Assembly: GCF_037042905.1 (NCBI RefSeq)
Contig: NC_087253.1
Span: 11,017,001 to 11,081,000, forward strand
Direction of reading: 5' to 3'
Source of the DNA: Lytechinus pictus
Taxonomy: Eukaryota > Echinodermata > Echinoidea > Temnopleuroida > Toxopneustidae
DNA: 64,000 nt
Shown here: positions 1-10,785 of the stretch, in pieces
Position numbering within the stretch: the stretch's first letter is position 1
How the letters are laid out: the number at the start of each line of letters is the position of its first letter
Translations under genes and position numbers: made by a program
The notes under the pieces: generated by a model
The model's database searches: none
Told to the model about the DNA's origin: nothing
The model's input: only the letters and a program-made list of their open reading frames with translations

Positions 1-290
1 TCAAAAAAACTTGAAGATAGGAAGATTTTTAATACCCAATTTTAGTTCACATTATAGGGTATAGTAGGCCTACATCATGAGTGTAATTTGATTGCAATAT
101 GGGAGAATAAAAAACATGATTTTTCTCAGAATCGTCCAAAGTGGATCTAACCTTTTGCAACCATACTCTTCATTTATTAAAATCATTCACTTCAAATCGT
201 ATTATAGTAGGCCTAATGGTACATCGCAAAATGTTTTACAATATCAGCACAAACACTGTTCACCAAAGACAAATAGATCATAGTACAGAA
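1..290. repeat. Partial copy of the 'AAAGGGGTTAGGTCCA' dispersed repeat
   Basis: This is the 3' part of a repeat that occurs as dimers near 18.5-19.3 kb and 33.2-34.0 kb. Shared blocks are the 'gaagatag..gatttttaatacccaa' region, the 'cattatagggtatag' block, the 'gcaatatgggagaataaaaaacatg' block and the ending 'taaccttttgcaacc..actcttcat'. The window edge cuts off the start. The short ORF here is not a gene. Confidence 0.7.
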
Positions 291-621
291 AATCATACAA
301 AAATTACTGTATTTTGACATATTCACACAGGCGGATGATTTTCGTAAAAAAAATGTTTAAAAAAATTCACAAGAGCTTTCATAGTTATGCATAAAAAAAA
401 TATTGCTCAACGTTTAGTGAAACTAAATGAAATTTGTAATATAAAAAATTGAAGAGAATCGAGTGCTCCACGCCCCATACACCCACATACATTCAGTTGA
501 ACACCAAAACGAAACGAAATCGCACTGACACCCGAACCCCCTTAATTCACCCAATAGGCATAAAACCAAGATCAAACTAAAGCAAAACAATACAAAACAA
601 GAAAGGACAAAGAAGGTGGAA
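291..621. other. Anonymous AT-rich DNA before the microsatellite
   Basis: No gene, RNA or repeat structure is recognised here. It becomes purine-rich toward 600 and runs into the GAAA microsatellite that receives the LINE. Confidence 0.5.
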
Positions 622-728
<107 letters not shown>

Positions 729-869
729 CTTTTTTTTTGACTTTTCAAATGAAAACTTTATTTACAAATTATAATCACAAAAGTCAGGTATATAATAAAA
801 GAATAGTTTGACATAAACATTCAAATGAGATCAGGTTGATTACAAGCACAGAGTTATAAAATCAAATGT

Positions 870-3800
870 TTAAATGAGCCATGCAATGCTGCCCTCGTTA
901 ATTGTAAAAAGTAATCTATTCATACACCATTTACGTGAAAAAGCATCAATATTAGAACATAATTTGTAATAAGTAAATTCATAGAGTATTCTGTTTTTGA
1001 GACGATGTAACCAAATTATAAGTGGATCGGTGAAATTTGAGGTACGGTACATAAAATAAATTGTACTTTTTAAACTAATAATAAGGAAATTAGCAAGGCG
1101 GATAATCTTTCCGTCACGCCCTCTGGCATGCGGAATGAGTGCCCAGTACAGGTCAAAATTAAGTTTGAGAGAGGGGAGGAGATTGTTCAACAGTCTATGA
1201 AGAAGATTGAGAGGGGGTTGAATTCCTTTACATTCGATGAACAGATGTTGAATGGTTCCTGCTTCTCCGCACCATCCGCAAAAAGAAGAAATGTCTGTAT
1301 TAAGATGATGGAGTACAGTGAGCGACGGTAAAATATTGTGAAGGAGTTTGTATTGAATATCAGCCTCTTTTTTAGGTGTTGGTAGTTGATAGATAGATAG
1401 CCAGTTCACTTTTGTAGATGGATCGAGAAATCCAGTATCATGCCAATGTGAGCTTGATGAGATTGTCGTGTTATCTAGTTCTTTCCTGTAGATTGTGTAG
1501 ATGGCTTTAGAAGAAGCAGTAAGTCCATTTTCGGAAGAAGCCAGAGTGAAGTTGATCGGAGTTACTGGAACAGACAATAAATCAGAGTATTCGTGTTGAC
1601 AGCCTGAGTCATTAAAATATGTAGGAAAAACTTTAGAGAGTGCAGTTCGAATGAGTAATGTTTCACGTTCGATGAGACGCGATGATGGTTGTCGAAGTCC
1701 TCTTGGAAGGTTCTTTTGGAGACAGCTACTCTTAATCCAAAGACCGGTTGAGTGGTTTATCAAATGGCGAACTAGTTTCACTCCGCATGCCATCAGGCGC
1801 GTCGGAAAAAAATTATCAACATCAATTGCATCAATAATATGAAAACTACTTAAGGGCATGTTAATTGCATGGCTGAAAGAGAGGGATTGTGTCACAATTC
1901 GAGCTCCAGATGTCAACCAAGCTCGCAGGACTTCACTATAGTAAACTGGAAGACTTGTGTAAAACTTAGGATCAATTCTTGTAAAGAACAAATGGTAATC
2001 AAATCCTAATTTACAATACTGTCTCAGAAAATGAGCCATAAAGTCATTTACTGGATGAGAATTTAACGAAAGAAACCGTTGAATAATCGAAAATCTGTAA
2101 GTTAGAACACGAGCTTGGAGACAAGCTAGCCCCAGCCCTCCTTCGTCAGGTTTTTCATACAACACTTCTTTCTTTAACCAGTGCCGCTTATTTGACCAGA
2201 TAAAATTCACAATTAAATTCTGAAGTTCGTTTAATACATTTTCAGGAGGAGAAAGAACTGCAAGAACATGAAATATTTTTGATGCAGCGAGCTGGTTTGC
2301 AATCAATACCTTGCCTTTAAATGAGAGTGAGTTCGATAAACGAGACCACGAAATGAAAGTCTTATTAAGTCTTTCTTTACATTTAATCCAGTTTTGTTTA
2401 GAATAATTAAAGGTGTTCCCTAAATGAACTCCTAAAAAAGGGAGACCTTCACTATTCCAAAAAAAGTTGAGGGGTTTATCATTCCGCCCTTTCCAACGGC
2501 CGACCCAAAGGCCTTGTGATTTTTTTGTATTTAAACATGCAGCAGAGGCCAGACTAAACATATTGTAAGTTTGTTCAACTAATTCAAAGCCAGCATCGGC
2601 TGTAACAAATATCGATACATCGTCTGCATATGCAGATACTACACAACGTTTGTTAATAGCAGGGATATTTAATGCATGATTTGACACGTTCTCTCTTAGT
2701 GAGTTCAGGAGAGGCTCAATGGCGAGAGTATATAGCAACCCTGATAGAGGGCATCCCTGTCGTATTCCTTTCTCAAAGGGGAAGGGAGCTGTCAGGGATC
2801 CACACACTTTAATAAGGCTTTCAGCCCCTTCATACAGAATTTGTATATAAGATATAAAATGACTTCCAAAGCCCATGCGTTTCATAACATTGAATAAATA
2901 AACATGATCTACATTATCAAATGCCTTTTTCTGGTCCAAGTTCAATACAGCCAAAGAAATATTATCAGTGTTTGCATAGAACAAAATATCTCTAATGAGA
3001 TTAATGTTGTCATAAATAGAACGACCGGGGATACAATAACTTTGGTCTCTTCCAATAACATGGTCAATGCATGATTTTAGCCTACTGGCAAGCAGCCTAG
3101 CAAAAATTTTATAGTCTGTGTTGAGGAGGGAGACGGGACGCCAATTTGAAATATCAGCGAGGTCTCCTTTTTTGGGGAGTAAAGTAATGACCGCCCTCCT
3201 AAAAGAGTATGGTAAAAATCCAGATTCAAGAGAGGAGGTAAGAACTTCGAAAAAATCATCTTTGAGCATGGGCCAAAAGACATGATAAAATTCAGAGGTA
3301 AGTCCATCGATACCAGGAGACTTATTTTTGCCTAGCTGCTTGACAGCATTATCAAGTTCTTCTACAGATATTGGATTCTCAAGGTCCTTTGATAAGGACG
3401 GATCAAGCGTCTTGATATTTACAAGTAAACTATTGATGGCGCTCTTGTCAGTTGGCTTTCGAGTGTAAAGAGATTCATAAAATTCCCGAACATGATTTTT
3501 TATCTCAGAAGGGTTCTCCGAAATACGTCCCGAAGCGAGCCGAATGCGGGATATACTTTTTGATAAAGAATTCTTTTTTTCTAAGTTGAAGAAAAAATTG
3601 GAGCATGAGTCTGTTTCATTTGTGTATTTAAAGCGAGACCTCACAAGAGCTCCGCGTGCTTCATTTTTCAGTAACGAGTTTAATGCATTTCTATGCTCGT
3701 CGAGAGTATATTTATCTTGTTGGCTAGATTCTTTTGCGCTCTGAAGTTTATCAATCTCTTTGTTAATTTCTATTAGAGCTTGCCTTTTCCTTTGTACTAT

Positions 3801-4727
3801 TTTTTTGCTATACATTTGAGTAATTGATTTTATATGAACCTTGCCGAAATCCCACCAAGATGCAAGATTCGGGAAGTCATTTTTTTCTTTTTGCCAATCT
3901 GACCAAAAAAGACGAATAATATCAATGTAACTTTCGTCTTCCAAAAGAGTGTTATTAAAAATCCAATATGCACTTTTTCCTTTAGCTCGTATTGGAAGTT
4001 TCAAGGTTAGAGAAACTGCAGAGTGGTCAGATAAGGAACAAGGTATAATTTCACACTTATGAATAGAAGAAACTAGACACGATGGTACATAAAATCGATC
4101 TAATCTAGACTTTGAAAAGCCCTGTGCACTGGCTGGATTGTGCCGTTGCCAGGTGAATTTCTTTTCATTTGGATTTAGAAAACGCCATGCATCACAAAGA
4201 GAAGATTTATTCAGAACATTTTGCAAAGCCGTAACAAGTTTAGGTCTGCGTTCTGTGAGCGTGCACAAACGATCAATCGCAGGATTTTCAGTGCAATTAA
4301 AATCACCCACAATCACAATATTATCTTCGCAACAGGTGGATATATGACAATTAAGGGCATTAATAGCTTTAATTGCCATTTCATCAGATTGAGGAATGAG
4401 TGTGTTGTATACATGATAAATACAGTTATTATGGGAGAGCTTGTTATACAATATATAGCCATCAAAAACAATACAAGTAGATAAAATATCGACTTGAGAA
4501 TTATTAACCAAAGTTGTCACTCCTGACCCTCGAGTAATACCGGGTGAGCAAAAAGGTTTATGCGACCAGTTGCTCCAGCAAGGATTGCTATCTTTAAGGT
4601 GGTAAGTTTCCTGTAAAAATACAACGAGCGGGTTGCATGCAATTTGCTCAACATAAACTCGGAAGGAGGCATTTTGAGTTTGGGAGGAGCATCCTCCGGT
4701 GTTGAGGGTCAGCATTGACAGTGCCAT
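870..4727 (-). CDS. LINE ORF2: endonuclease / reverse transcriptase polyprotein
   Basis: The 1285-residue ORF2 protein carries out target-primed reverse transcription. Residues 1-240 form an apurinic-like endonuclease: N9 in TLNTGG, E40 in LQET, GDFN at 141-144, SRLDRFYV at 207-214 and SDHSAV at 233-238 with H235. The reverse transcriptase occupies about 465-830: KNKSPGIDG near 468, NWRPVSLLNTDYKI near 528, catalytic D598 in LNLDQKKAFD, RQGCPLSG at 656-663 and the YADD box at 700-703. A C-terminal zinc-knuckle-like C-x2-C-x7-H-x4-C uses C1148, C1151, H1159 and C1164. No catalytic residue that I can place is missing. The first Met lies 54 nt after the ORF1 stop in a different frame, so separate initiation or reinitiation is likely. 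ORFs in other frames here are shadows. Confidence 0.95.
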   Translation of the reverse strand: MALSMLTLNTGGCSSQTQNASFRVYVEQIACNPLVVFLQETYHLKDSNPCWSNWSHKPFCSPGITRGSGVTTLVNNSQVDILSTCIVFDGYILYNKLSHNNCIYHVYNTLIPQSDEMAIKAINALNCHISTCCEDNIVIVGDFNCTENPAIDRLCTLTERRPKLVTALQNVLNKSSLCDAWRFLNPNEKKFTWQRHNPASAQGFSKSRLDRFYVPSCLVSSIHKCEIIPCSLSDHSAVSLTLKLPIRAKGKSAYWIFNNTLLEDESYIDIIRLFWSDWQKEKNDFPNLASWWDFGKVHIKSITQMYSKKIVQRKRQALIEINKEIDKLQSAKESSQQDKYTLDEHRNALNSLLKNEARGALVRSRFKYTNETDSCSNFFFNLEKKNSLSKSISRIRLASGRISENPSEIKNHVREFYESLYTRKPTDKSAINSLLVNIKTLDPSLSKDLENPISVEELDNAVKQLGKNKSPGIDGLTSEFYHVFWPMLKDDFFEVLTSSLESGFLPYSFRRAVITLLPKKGDLADISNWRPVSLLNTDYKIFARLLASRLKSCIDHVIGRDQSYCIPGRSIYDNINLIRDILFYANTDNISLAVLNLDQKKAFDNVDHVYLFNVMKRMGFGSHFISYIQILYEGAESLIKVCGSLTAPFPFEKGIRQGCPLSGLLYTLAIEPLLNSLRENVSNHALNIPAINKRCVVSAYADDVSIFVTADAGFELVEQTYNMFSLASAACLNTKKSQGLWVGRWKGRNDKPLNFFWNSEGLPFLGVHLGNTFNYSKQNWIKCKERLNKTFISWSRLSNSLSFKGKVLIANQLAASKIFHVLAVLSPPENVLNELQNLIVNFIWSNKRHWLKKEVLYEKPDEGGLGLACLQARVLTYRFSIIQRFLSLNSHPVNDFMAHFLRQYCKLGFDYHLFFTRIDPKFYTSLPVYYSEVLRAWLTSGARIVTQSLSFSHAINMPLSSFHIIDAIDVDNFFPTRLMACGVKLVRHLINHSTGLWIKSSCLQKNLPRGLRQPSSRLIERETLLIRTALSKVFPTYFNDSGCQHEYSDLLSVPVTPINFTLASSENGLTASSKAIYTIYRKELDNTTISSSSHWHDTGFLDPSTKVNWLSIYQLPTPKKEADIQYKLLHNILPSLTVLHHLNTDISSFCGWCGEAGTIQHLFIECKGIQPPLNLLHRLLNNLLPSLKLNFDLYWALIPHARGRDGKIIRLANFLIISLKSTIYFMYRTSNFTDPLIIWLHRLKNRILYEFTYYKLCSNIDAFSRKWCMNRLLFTINEGSIAWLI

Positions 4728-4781
4728 TATGGCTATAGCAACTTGAGCGTACGTAATGAATGGAGAGAAGGTAAAAAGGAA

Positions 4782-6326
4782 TTAGCTCTCCAGAGTGCTG
4801 ATCAATTTGTATATCCTCTGCTGCATGTTGCGTTTTACTAGGGGGCTGTTTTTCAGGGGCTTTAATTGTTTAACTAGCCCTGGAATATTTGATGTATATT
4901 TCCGTGCAATCTGGGCAGGCTTTTTCCGCCCTTTTACGTTTGACAGAAATTTCACAATTTGGCCTTGGGAGAGGGGGCCTTGAGTCAATGGGAGTGCATC
5001 TTCCTTCGGGACATCTTCATCCGTTTGGGCATCTTCCCAAGTCATGGAGTCAGTGTCGGTAGATGAATCTCCAACTGTGGAGGATGGGGTAGGAGGGATA
5101 TTGGGGGTTTGAGAGTCAAGGACTTGCGTTAAGGTTGGAGAGTCTACGGTTTCGGTTTGGGAGGAGGGAGCTTTCCTGGCCACTTTCCGAAGAGGAGAGG
5201 GGGCCTTCAGTGTAGTAAGAGTAGTATTGTTTTCGTTTGATTCGGGTGTTAGTTGCTTACGTTTTGAAACAACTTCAGAGAAAGTTCGGACAGGTGATGG
5301 GGGAGTTTTCCACACAGGCGAAGGGCACGCAGAAATAGATTTGGGGGGAGGGGACTTGGAGGACACGACTATGGGCGTGGTAGTTGAATTGCTGGACGGC
5401 TGAGCAGGTGATGTCAGAGGTATGTGCAGTGGGGAGGATTGAGGCTTCCTGATGCGCGAGGGGGTGGCTGAGGTAGAAAGGGGCCCACAATCACGAGGTG
5501 GTAAACTAGGGAAATCAGAGGAGGTGGGTACAGGTGGGGGCATTGTAGTTGCCGCCAAGGGGGGAGGTGATGGTGGCATGGGGTCCGAAACCGTAGTGAG
5601 GGGCGGGGAGGATCCGCGCTGGCGCACTCTCGTGTCATTTGAAGCTGGGGCAGCGTTTGTCTTTGACTGATTAGTATTTGTGCTTGTTTGAGGTTTCTTA
5701 CAATTGCGGGAAATATGACCAAATTCACCACAGTTAAAACATCTGACTGACTCAGTTGAAATAAAAACACGATAGTTCATACCTGAAAACACGAAATTAA
5801 TGTTATCTGGAAGTGTTGTGTTAGGTTTCACTAACACTTGAACGTGCCTTCTAAAACTCATAATATGGTTTAGACGTTTGTCTTTAAATCCTAGAGGTAT
5901 TGGTTTGCAGTCGGACACAACTTTGCAAAAAGGTGCTAGATTTTCAGTCAAGACAGAATTCGGTAGTTCTGGGTATACATTAGATAAAATGACTCGAGTA
6001 GTGGGCCGTACAAGGGGGGTTAGTTCAAGAAAGGCCCCCTCATACTCAAGGCCTTTTTGTACAGCATTGATAACAGCTTCTTTTGATTTTAGATACACAG
6101 CTATGCGACCATTAGAGATGCGAGAGGCAGATATTACGTCATTAGCGGGTATAGTTGTAGTAAAGACATTGATATAAGATTGTATCGTTACATTTTCAAT
6201 AGCTTGAAAGCTTACACCATTGTGACGGGTGACATTTTTAAAATGTCCTACATTGTTTAACAAAGGGCCAGCTGCACTTGTGGTACGCTGGCCCTGTACA
6301 CTACGTTGGTTTGCTTGACTGGCCAT
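4782..6326 (-). CDS. LINE ORF1: CCHC zinc-knuckle nucleic-acid-binding protein
   Basis: A 514-residue ORF1 protein, presumed to coat the element RNA and act as a nucleic-acid chaperone in the ribonucleoprotein particle. Residues 1-190 form a folded region that resembles the RRM-like part of Tx1/L1 ORF1 proteins, although I cannot prove that by eye. A CCHC knuckle (CFNCGEFGHISRNC) has C196, C199, H204 and C209. Residues 210-440 are very rich in Ser, Pro and Thr and probably disordered. The last 60 residues are basic, with several Lys-rich patches. It lies upstream of ORF2 in the same transcript. There is no stop or frameshift. Confidence 0.9.
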   Translation of the reverse strand: MASQANQRSVQGQRTTSAAGPLLNNVGHFKNVTRHNGVSFQAIENVTIQSYINVFTTTIPANDVISASRISNGRIAVYLKSKEAVINAVQKGLEYEGAFLELTPLVRPTTRVILSNVYPELPNSVLTENLAPFCKVVSDCKPIPLGFKDKRLNHIMSFRRHVQVLVKPNTTLPDNINFVFSGMNYRVFISTESVRCFNCGEFGHISRNCKKPQTSTNTNQSKTNAAPASNDTRVRQRGSSPPLTTVSDPMPPSPPPLAATTMPPPVPTSSDFPSLPPRDCGPLSTSATPSRIRKPQSSPLHIPLTSPAQPSSNSTTTPIVVSSKSPPPKSISACPSPVWKTPPSPVRTFSEVVSKRKQLTPESNENNTTLTTLKAPSPLRKVARKAPSSQTETVDSPTLTQVLDSQTPNIPPTPSSTVGDSSTDTDSMTWEDAQTDEDVPKEDALPLTQGPLSQGQIVKFLSNVKGRKKPAQIARKYTSNIPGLVKQLKPLKNSPLVKRNMQQRIYKLISTLES

Positions 6327-6535
6327 GTACGAACCAGTCTAGAAACCTTACAAAAAATAACAGAAAATGTGTTTAAAAAACACTAAAATTGGTAAACCTG
6401 ACGAAGGAGGATCGAGACTATATCAATCTATAACCCAACACAATTGTAATGGTACAAAAATCAAGGACCAGATGGTCATATAAATCAGTGAAAAACCAGA
6501 AAAACCGGAGCTCGAAAAAAACACAACTACCTCAC

Positions 6536-6592
6536 GAAAGAAAGAAAGAGAGAAAGAAAGAAAGAAAGAAAGTAAGAAAAAGAGAAAGAAAA
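6536..6592. repeat. Imperfect GAAA microsatellite at the 5' side of the LINE
   Basis: A purine-rich run of GAAA with GAGA, GTAA and GAAAAA variants, immediately outside the LINE 5' end. Together with 622-728 it shows that the element sits inside a single GAAA tract. This side is shorter and more diverged. Confidence 0.85.
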
Positions 6593-7370
6593 TGAGAAAA
6601 GGATCGAGCATAGGCATAAAGGGGGGGGGGGGCACCTCACAGATCAGCCAACCCCGCGAGTGTGCATACCGAATGAAACCATATCCCTTCCTCATATCTA
6701 GTAGTGAGGTGTTTTTAGTTTTTATAGTGCTGTGTTAATGTTTTTCGATCAATTGCAATTATTTTCTTTTCTTCTCTCAGTCCTTTACTATTACGCTTTG
6801 CTTATATCTCTTTAGCAGTTGGCATGATCCCTTTTTAATTCCGTGAGATATTAATAATTTCATAAGTAAATGATTTAATAGTTGTCTATTTTCTGTTGTC
6901 TCTTTTGATCCAACATGGATATGCTTCCATTGTAAGACATTGTAAACTCTTAATTTGCACGCTGAATTAATTTTGAGGGAATAATAATGATAACTGTGTC
7001 ATGCTATTTTCTTTGAATGAAGATATTGCACCATTGATACTTACTATTATTATATAGACATGATATATATTTTATCCAAGAACTACTGTAATTTATAAGC
7101 TTTTCCAATTTATGTAGAGGATAAAACTAATTATTACAATTGTTAAATTTAATTATACGAATGTGCAAAAGCAACATCAACGAGCAAATTAAGGTTAAGA
7201 ATCGGAAAATTTAATATTGTAACCATTTCACATTCATAGGTTTCCTCATCTTTAAGGCAAAAAGAGCATTGATAATTACTCTATTACTTTTATCCAACGA
7301 TGCTTGTAGAACTATATGCCTGTTCATCGGTCCAAGTAGGAATAAACTGTATGCTCCACACTATTCAATT
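6593..7370. other. Anonymous AT-rich intergenic DNA
   Basis: A G11 run lies near 6,620-6,632. The rest has no ORF, repeat or RNA gene that I recognise. Confidence 0.5.
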
Positions 7371-7502
7371 GCATGTGGCAAGGACTAAAATAGTAGCATG
7401 TGGCAAGTATAGTAGCATGTGGCAAGTATAGTCATGATAGTAGCATGTGGCAAGTACTAGTAGCTGCATGTGGCAATTAATTAGTAGTTACATGTGGCAA
7501 GA
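7371..7502. repeat. Short tandem repeat of 'GCATGTGGCAAG'
   Basis: About six copies of the core 'agcatgtggcaag', separated by variable 8-16 bp spacers such as 'tatagt' and 'tactagtagct'. It is a degenerate minisatellite. Confidence 0.8.
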
Positions 7503-7659
7503 TATAAAATCCATTCCTCAAAGTAAGCAAAAGCAATATCCTCCCAGTGGTTATCAAGACGATTCTCAAAGGAATTTACAGAAGATGCTGAAACCACATT
7601 TTCTGGTAGTTCCACAAGCTCGATATAAATTGAAACCTAAATGCGGGCTTACAAAGATA

Positions 7660-7889
7660 CACTGTAAAAACTGTGGTGTTAAAACTGACACCAGTGGGTG
7701 TTAATAGAGGACCCCACCCTCTGGTGTTAAAATTCGATTGAATATAACACCAAAGAGTGTACATGTAACAACCAAAGGTGTTGCAATAACACCTATAGGT
7801 GATAAACTAACACTGTCAATTTAACATCGGTGTAAATTAACTGGTGTGGTCCTTTAAGTACACCGGTTAACACCGCAGTTTTTGCTGTG
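7660..7889. mobile_element. MITE with CACTGTAAAAACTG-type inverted ends and TA target site
   Basis: The left end 'cactgtaaaaactgtggtgttaa' (7,660) is the inverse of the right end 'ttaacaccgcagtttttgctgtg'. Each is flanked by TA. The ~230 bp interior is a series of GGTGTTA / TAACACC motifs in both orientations. It has no coding capacity. The superfamily is uncertain; the TA duplication fits Tc1/mariner. Confidence 0.75.
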
Positions 7890-8500
7890 TATTATCGTAA
7901 AAATTAATCAAGTATTAACTTGTCTAGTGTGCAGAATCTTGGACGATAAAACACATTTTCAATATTTTAAACAATGACATAAGACGCTAAAATAGTCGAA
8001 CTAGTAGATCATTAATCTCTGATGTGTATAGTACTGTGGTTAAACATTCTATCTGCACAAAGATCTCATTTATTTCATAATTGGAATCCCAATTAAAGCA
8101 CACAATTATTCAGTTATTAGTGTTTAATAAGCTCCTTCTTGTCCCACTGCTAGAACTGCATTATACCCATCCCCCCCCCAAAAAAAAAAAAAACAACCTC
8201 TAAACTTCAAAGTCTTTTTTCTCAAAAGAGCGATTTTCGAGAGAGACATTCCGGACCTTTCGTTTGAGGACGCGCACGCTTATTTACGACGTTAGTTGAT
8301 TTTGGAAGAGACTTTTTGGGCCCGTCATCATGGTCGTCCTGCCGGCAAATTGTGTGACATGAGATTTTTTTTCGTTTCGCATCTGCGACGGAAACATTCA
8401 ATATGCGTTTCGTGTGCAAAATCTTGGTTGCTACTATGGTAACAGCGATATATCTCATTGAGGACGACTTTCCAAAGCCACATTTGACTCCTACTAGAGC
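7890..8500. other. Anonymous intergenic DNA
   Basis: No repeat structure was found. A 163-residue minus-strand ORF (8,222-8,713) overlaps this region and the next repeat. It has no recognisable domain and is probably fortuitous. Confidence 0.4.
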
Positions 8501-8502
8501 TC

Positions 8503-8818
8503 GAGAGGCCGCCCGGGGGGCCCACTTCCATTGATTAGTGGATACCAGGAGCGACCACGCGTAAAAGGGGACAGAGTGGGCAGGTACGTTACGTATAGGC
8601 CTATGTAACGTTATAAGGGTGTCAAAACGATGTTTAAAATGCTGACAAAAAAGGGATATCCAATACTTGTAGGGTTTCACAAGCCAAATTCTTGTTAAGA
8701 GATGCATTTTCATAATCTGGAAAAGAATTACTTCCCAGCTTGTTTAGGGTATTTTTCGAAACCCCATGGTCGTGCCTGGTATCCACTCATTAATGGAAGT
8801 GGTCCCCCCGGAATTTTA
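8503..8818. repeat. Inverted repeat with 'GGGGGGNCCACTTCCATT..GTGGATACCAGG' arms
   Basis: The arm at about 8,507-8,562 reads in inverted form at about 8,764-8,816. Shared blocks are ccacttccatt, agtggataccagg and gcgacca/tggtcg. The loop is about 200 bp. It is probably a MITE or a decayed foldback repeat. Confidence 0.65.
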
Positions 8819-9285
8819 ATCTAATCCCCATTTCTGGGGGAAGTAAAACATAATGCCCATTACATCGTGTGCGAGAGGCAGATCGTTTGTGTAGAAGGAA
8901 TAAACAAAAGAAACAAAAGAAACAAAAAGAAACGAGTTCAAATGTATTACATAATGGTGTGCACATATCAACTCACGCGAAATGTTCGGCTGGAGAGGTT
9001 GATCTGACCCATCATGAAATCAATTGCCAGTGATACACCAATAATCCACATTAAATGTAATATCGATTCGATGGACTGTAATGATCTATATCTAAGCCTT
9101 CATTCAGTAAGTTTTTCCTCACTCAATATTTACTCGATTTGTTTGAAAAACCACTTTCTTATCCATGTCATAATCTATTTTAGGTCTTCATTTCGAATAT
9201 CTCAAACCATCAGTCGTAATATACATGCTATGTATGGTGCGAGTGTCGCAGAAAAGGATTTTGCACACGAAAAGCAGATCTGTAG

Positions 9286-9427
9286 GGCCTGTAACCCCCC
9301 TGTAACACAAAGTTTAGCATTGATTGTAGAGCAGTTTTCTACGTTTGATTCTATTGACTATAATGCACATTCAATCTTAAAAATCAAGTGTATGATTAAG
9401 CGTTAACTTTTGTGTTAGGGGACCCTA
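9286..9427. mobile_element. MITE of the 'AACACAAAG(A/G)TTAGC' family, copy 1
   Basis: The inverted ends are 'gggcctgtaaccccc..tgtaacacaaagtttagc' and 'gttaacttttgtgttaggggaccc'. The same end design is seen near 54.8 kb and 60.2 kb. Non-coding. Confidence 0.6.
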
Positions 9428-9654
9428 ATATTAGCGTCCGTGAGGATTGCGAAAGGTCCCAATTTTCACCATCTGACGGCCGCGACGGTGTTTCTTGATC
9501 ACTGGACTGAAGATTGAAGACATTGTATCCTGAGTCTCTATTCTGTACTGGATTGATATGTTTTTATGGAATGCAAACATGTATGTTTCAGTCTCTGGCT
9601 GCCAATCATGTATATTATCAGTCTCAGTTATCAATAAACAATTTCTATACTTTT

Positions 9655-10555
9655 CTATACTATAATAACATTTCAAATCTTCAACAAAGAATTCTTTAGC
9701 TTCAAAGCAACATTATCGTCGGCATTCGTGCGAATATTATTCGGGTAACTTCCGAACACATAAAGGTTGTTTTGAATCTCTCTTCATGGGGGTTTCTGCT
9801 TTTTAACAACTGTGGGGAAATTATTTTATGGGAATCCCTAATTGTTACATAAAACCTGTACTTTGTCAGAGGCCTGGGAATGATTTTTTTAAGAGGTAGG
9901 GTGCTTGTCTGGAAAAAAAAAATAAAAAGTTTTCACTCCAAAATGAAGGTGATTTGGGTCGGAAAAAATGACAAGCAAAAAAAAGAAAAGAGGGGGTTTT
10001 CGCTCGAAAATGAAGATGAATTCGATAACATTATTATATTTCAGCTTATATAATCTGATTTCCAGGGGTGCTACCTATAGCTGCAAGCAGGCTTCGAAAA
10101 TAAGCTCTCTTGTACTTTTCACCGGGCTCAAGACCAAGACTATTAGAAGCATGATTCTCTCAGTTTTTACACAGAAAATTGAGTAACTTTCCTGCTTTTC
10201 GGATAACGCATTTTATTTTTTCACTAATATCATAAATATTATCAATATATTTTCCTGCAAGCTTGGATTGATGAAATCAGTTCCGGACTAGTGTTTGCCA
10301 TATTTTATTTCCTGCTTATTTGGCGTAGCTCTCCAATTCTATAACAACTTTTCTGACATAGCAATTTAGGTCCATTGCGAGGCAAAGAAAACGCAGAAAA
10401 TAAAAACAAGAGGACAGTTGTAGATTTCCCTCCATTATAGCACTGAATAATTGTAGGTGCCATTTTCCTCTTAAAAAAAAAAATCGAAATTACAATCTGG
10501 AAATTAAAAAAACCCTTCTTTTCTACGTACAAACCTTAACGATGAATCTTACATT
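9655..10555 (+). repeat. Dispersed repeat R1, copy a
   Basis: The whole segment matches about 32,213-33,186 read on the opposite strand, for example 'ggcacctacaattattcagtgct', 'ttgctatgtcagaaaagt', 'gacagaggcctgggaa' and 'tctgatttccaggg'. Parts also match 13.2-14.6 kb. Identity is moderate with indels, so the copies are old. No terminal structure or ORF explains it. Confidence 0.7.
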
Positions 10556-10785
10556 GTTGTGCTATGTTGCTTGTATATTTCCCAATTGTCGGTTTCACTA
10601 TATAGCTATATATGGTCTGGGTCTTTAAGTGGAAGTGTTTATGCAATATTAATAATAACCAATGTTAATCATATTGCACAGTTGGATTCACTTGTACTAC
10701 AGAATTTGAAAGCTTACGTATTTTGGTGTCACTCAGTTGCACCATCAGCTAGCATTTTCTTGTATGCCTTTTCTCTTCCCGTAAA

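Larger units (their letters stand above)
730..6535 (-). mobile_element. Full-length Tx1-like (L1 superfamily) non-LTR retrotransposon
   Basis: A two-ORF LINE read on the minus strand. In its own orientation it has a ~0.2 kb 5' leader (6,327-6,535), ORF1 (6,326-4,782), a 54-nt spacer, ORF2 (4,727-870), a ~130-nt 3' UTR and a short A tail at 730-738. Both ORFs are open over their whole length, so the insertion looks young. A GAAA microsatellite borders both ends, as expected for insertion into that repeat. The Tx1 assignment rests on an L1-type APE endonuclease plus reverse transcriptase, a CCHC ORF1 and the C-terminal C-x2-C-x7-H-x4-C motif. Several Tx1-clade families are known to be target-specific. 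The exact family is not identified. Confidence 0.88.

Noticed and set aside
8222-8713. 163-residue minus-strand ORF
   Set aside because: No recognisable domain, no splice or promoter context, and it overlaps an inverted-repeat arm.
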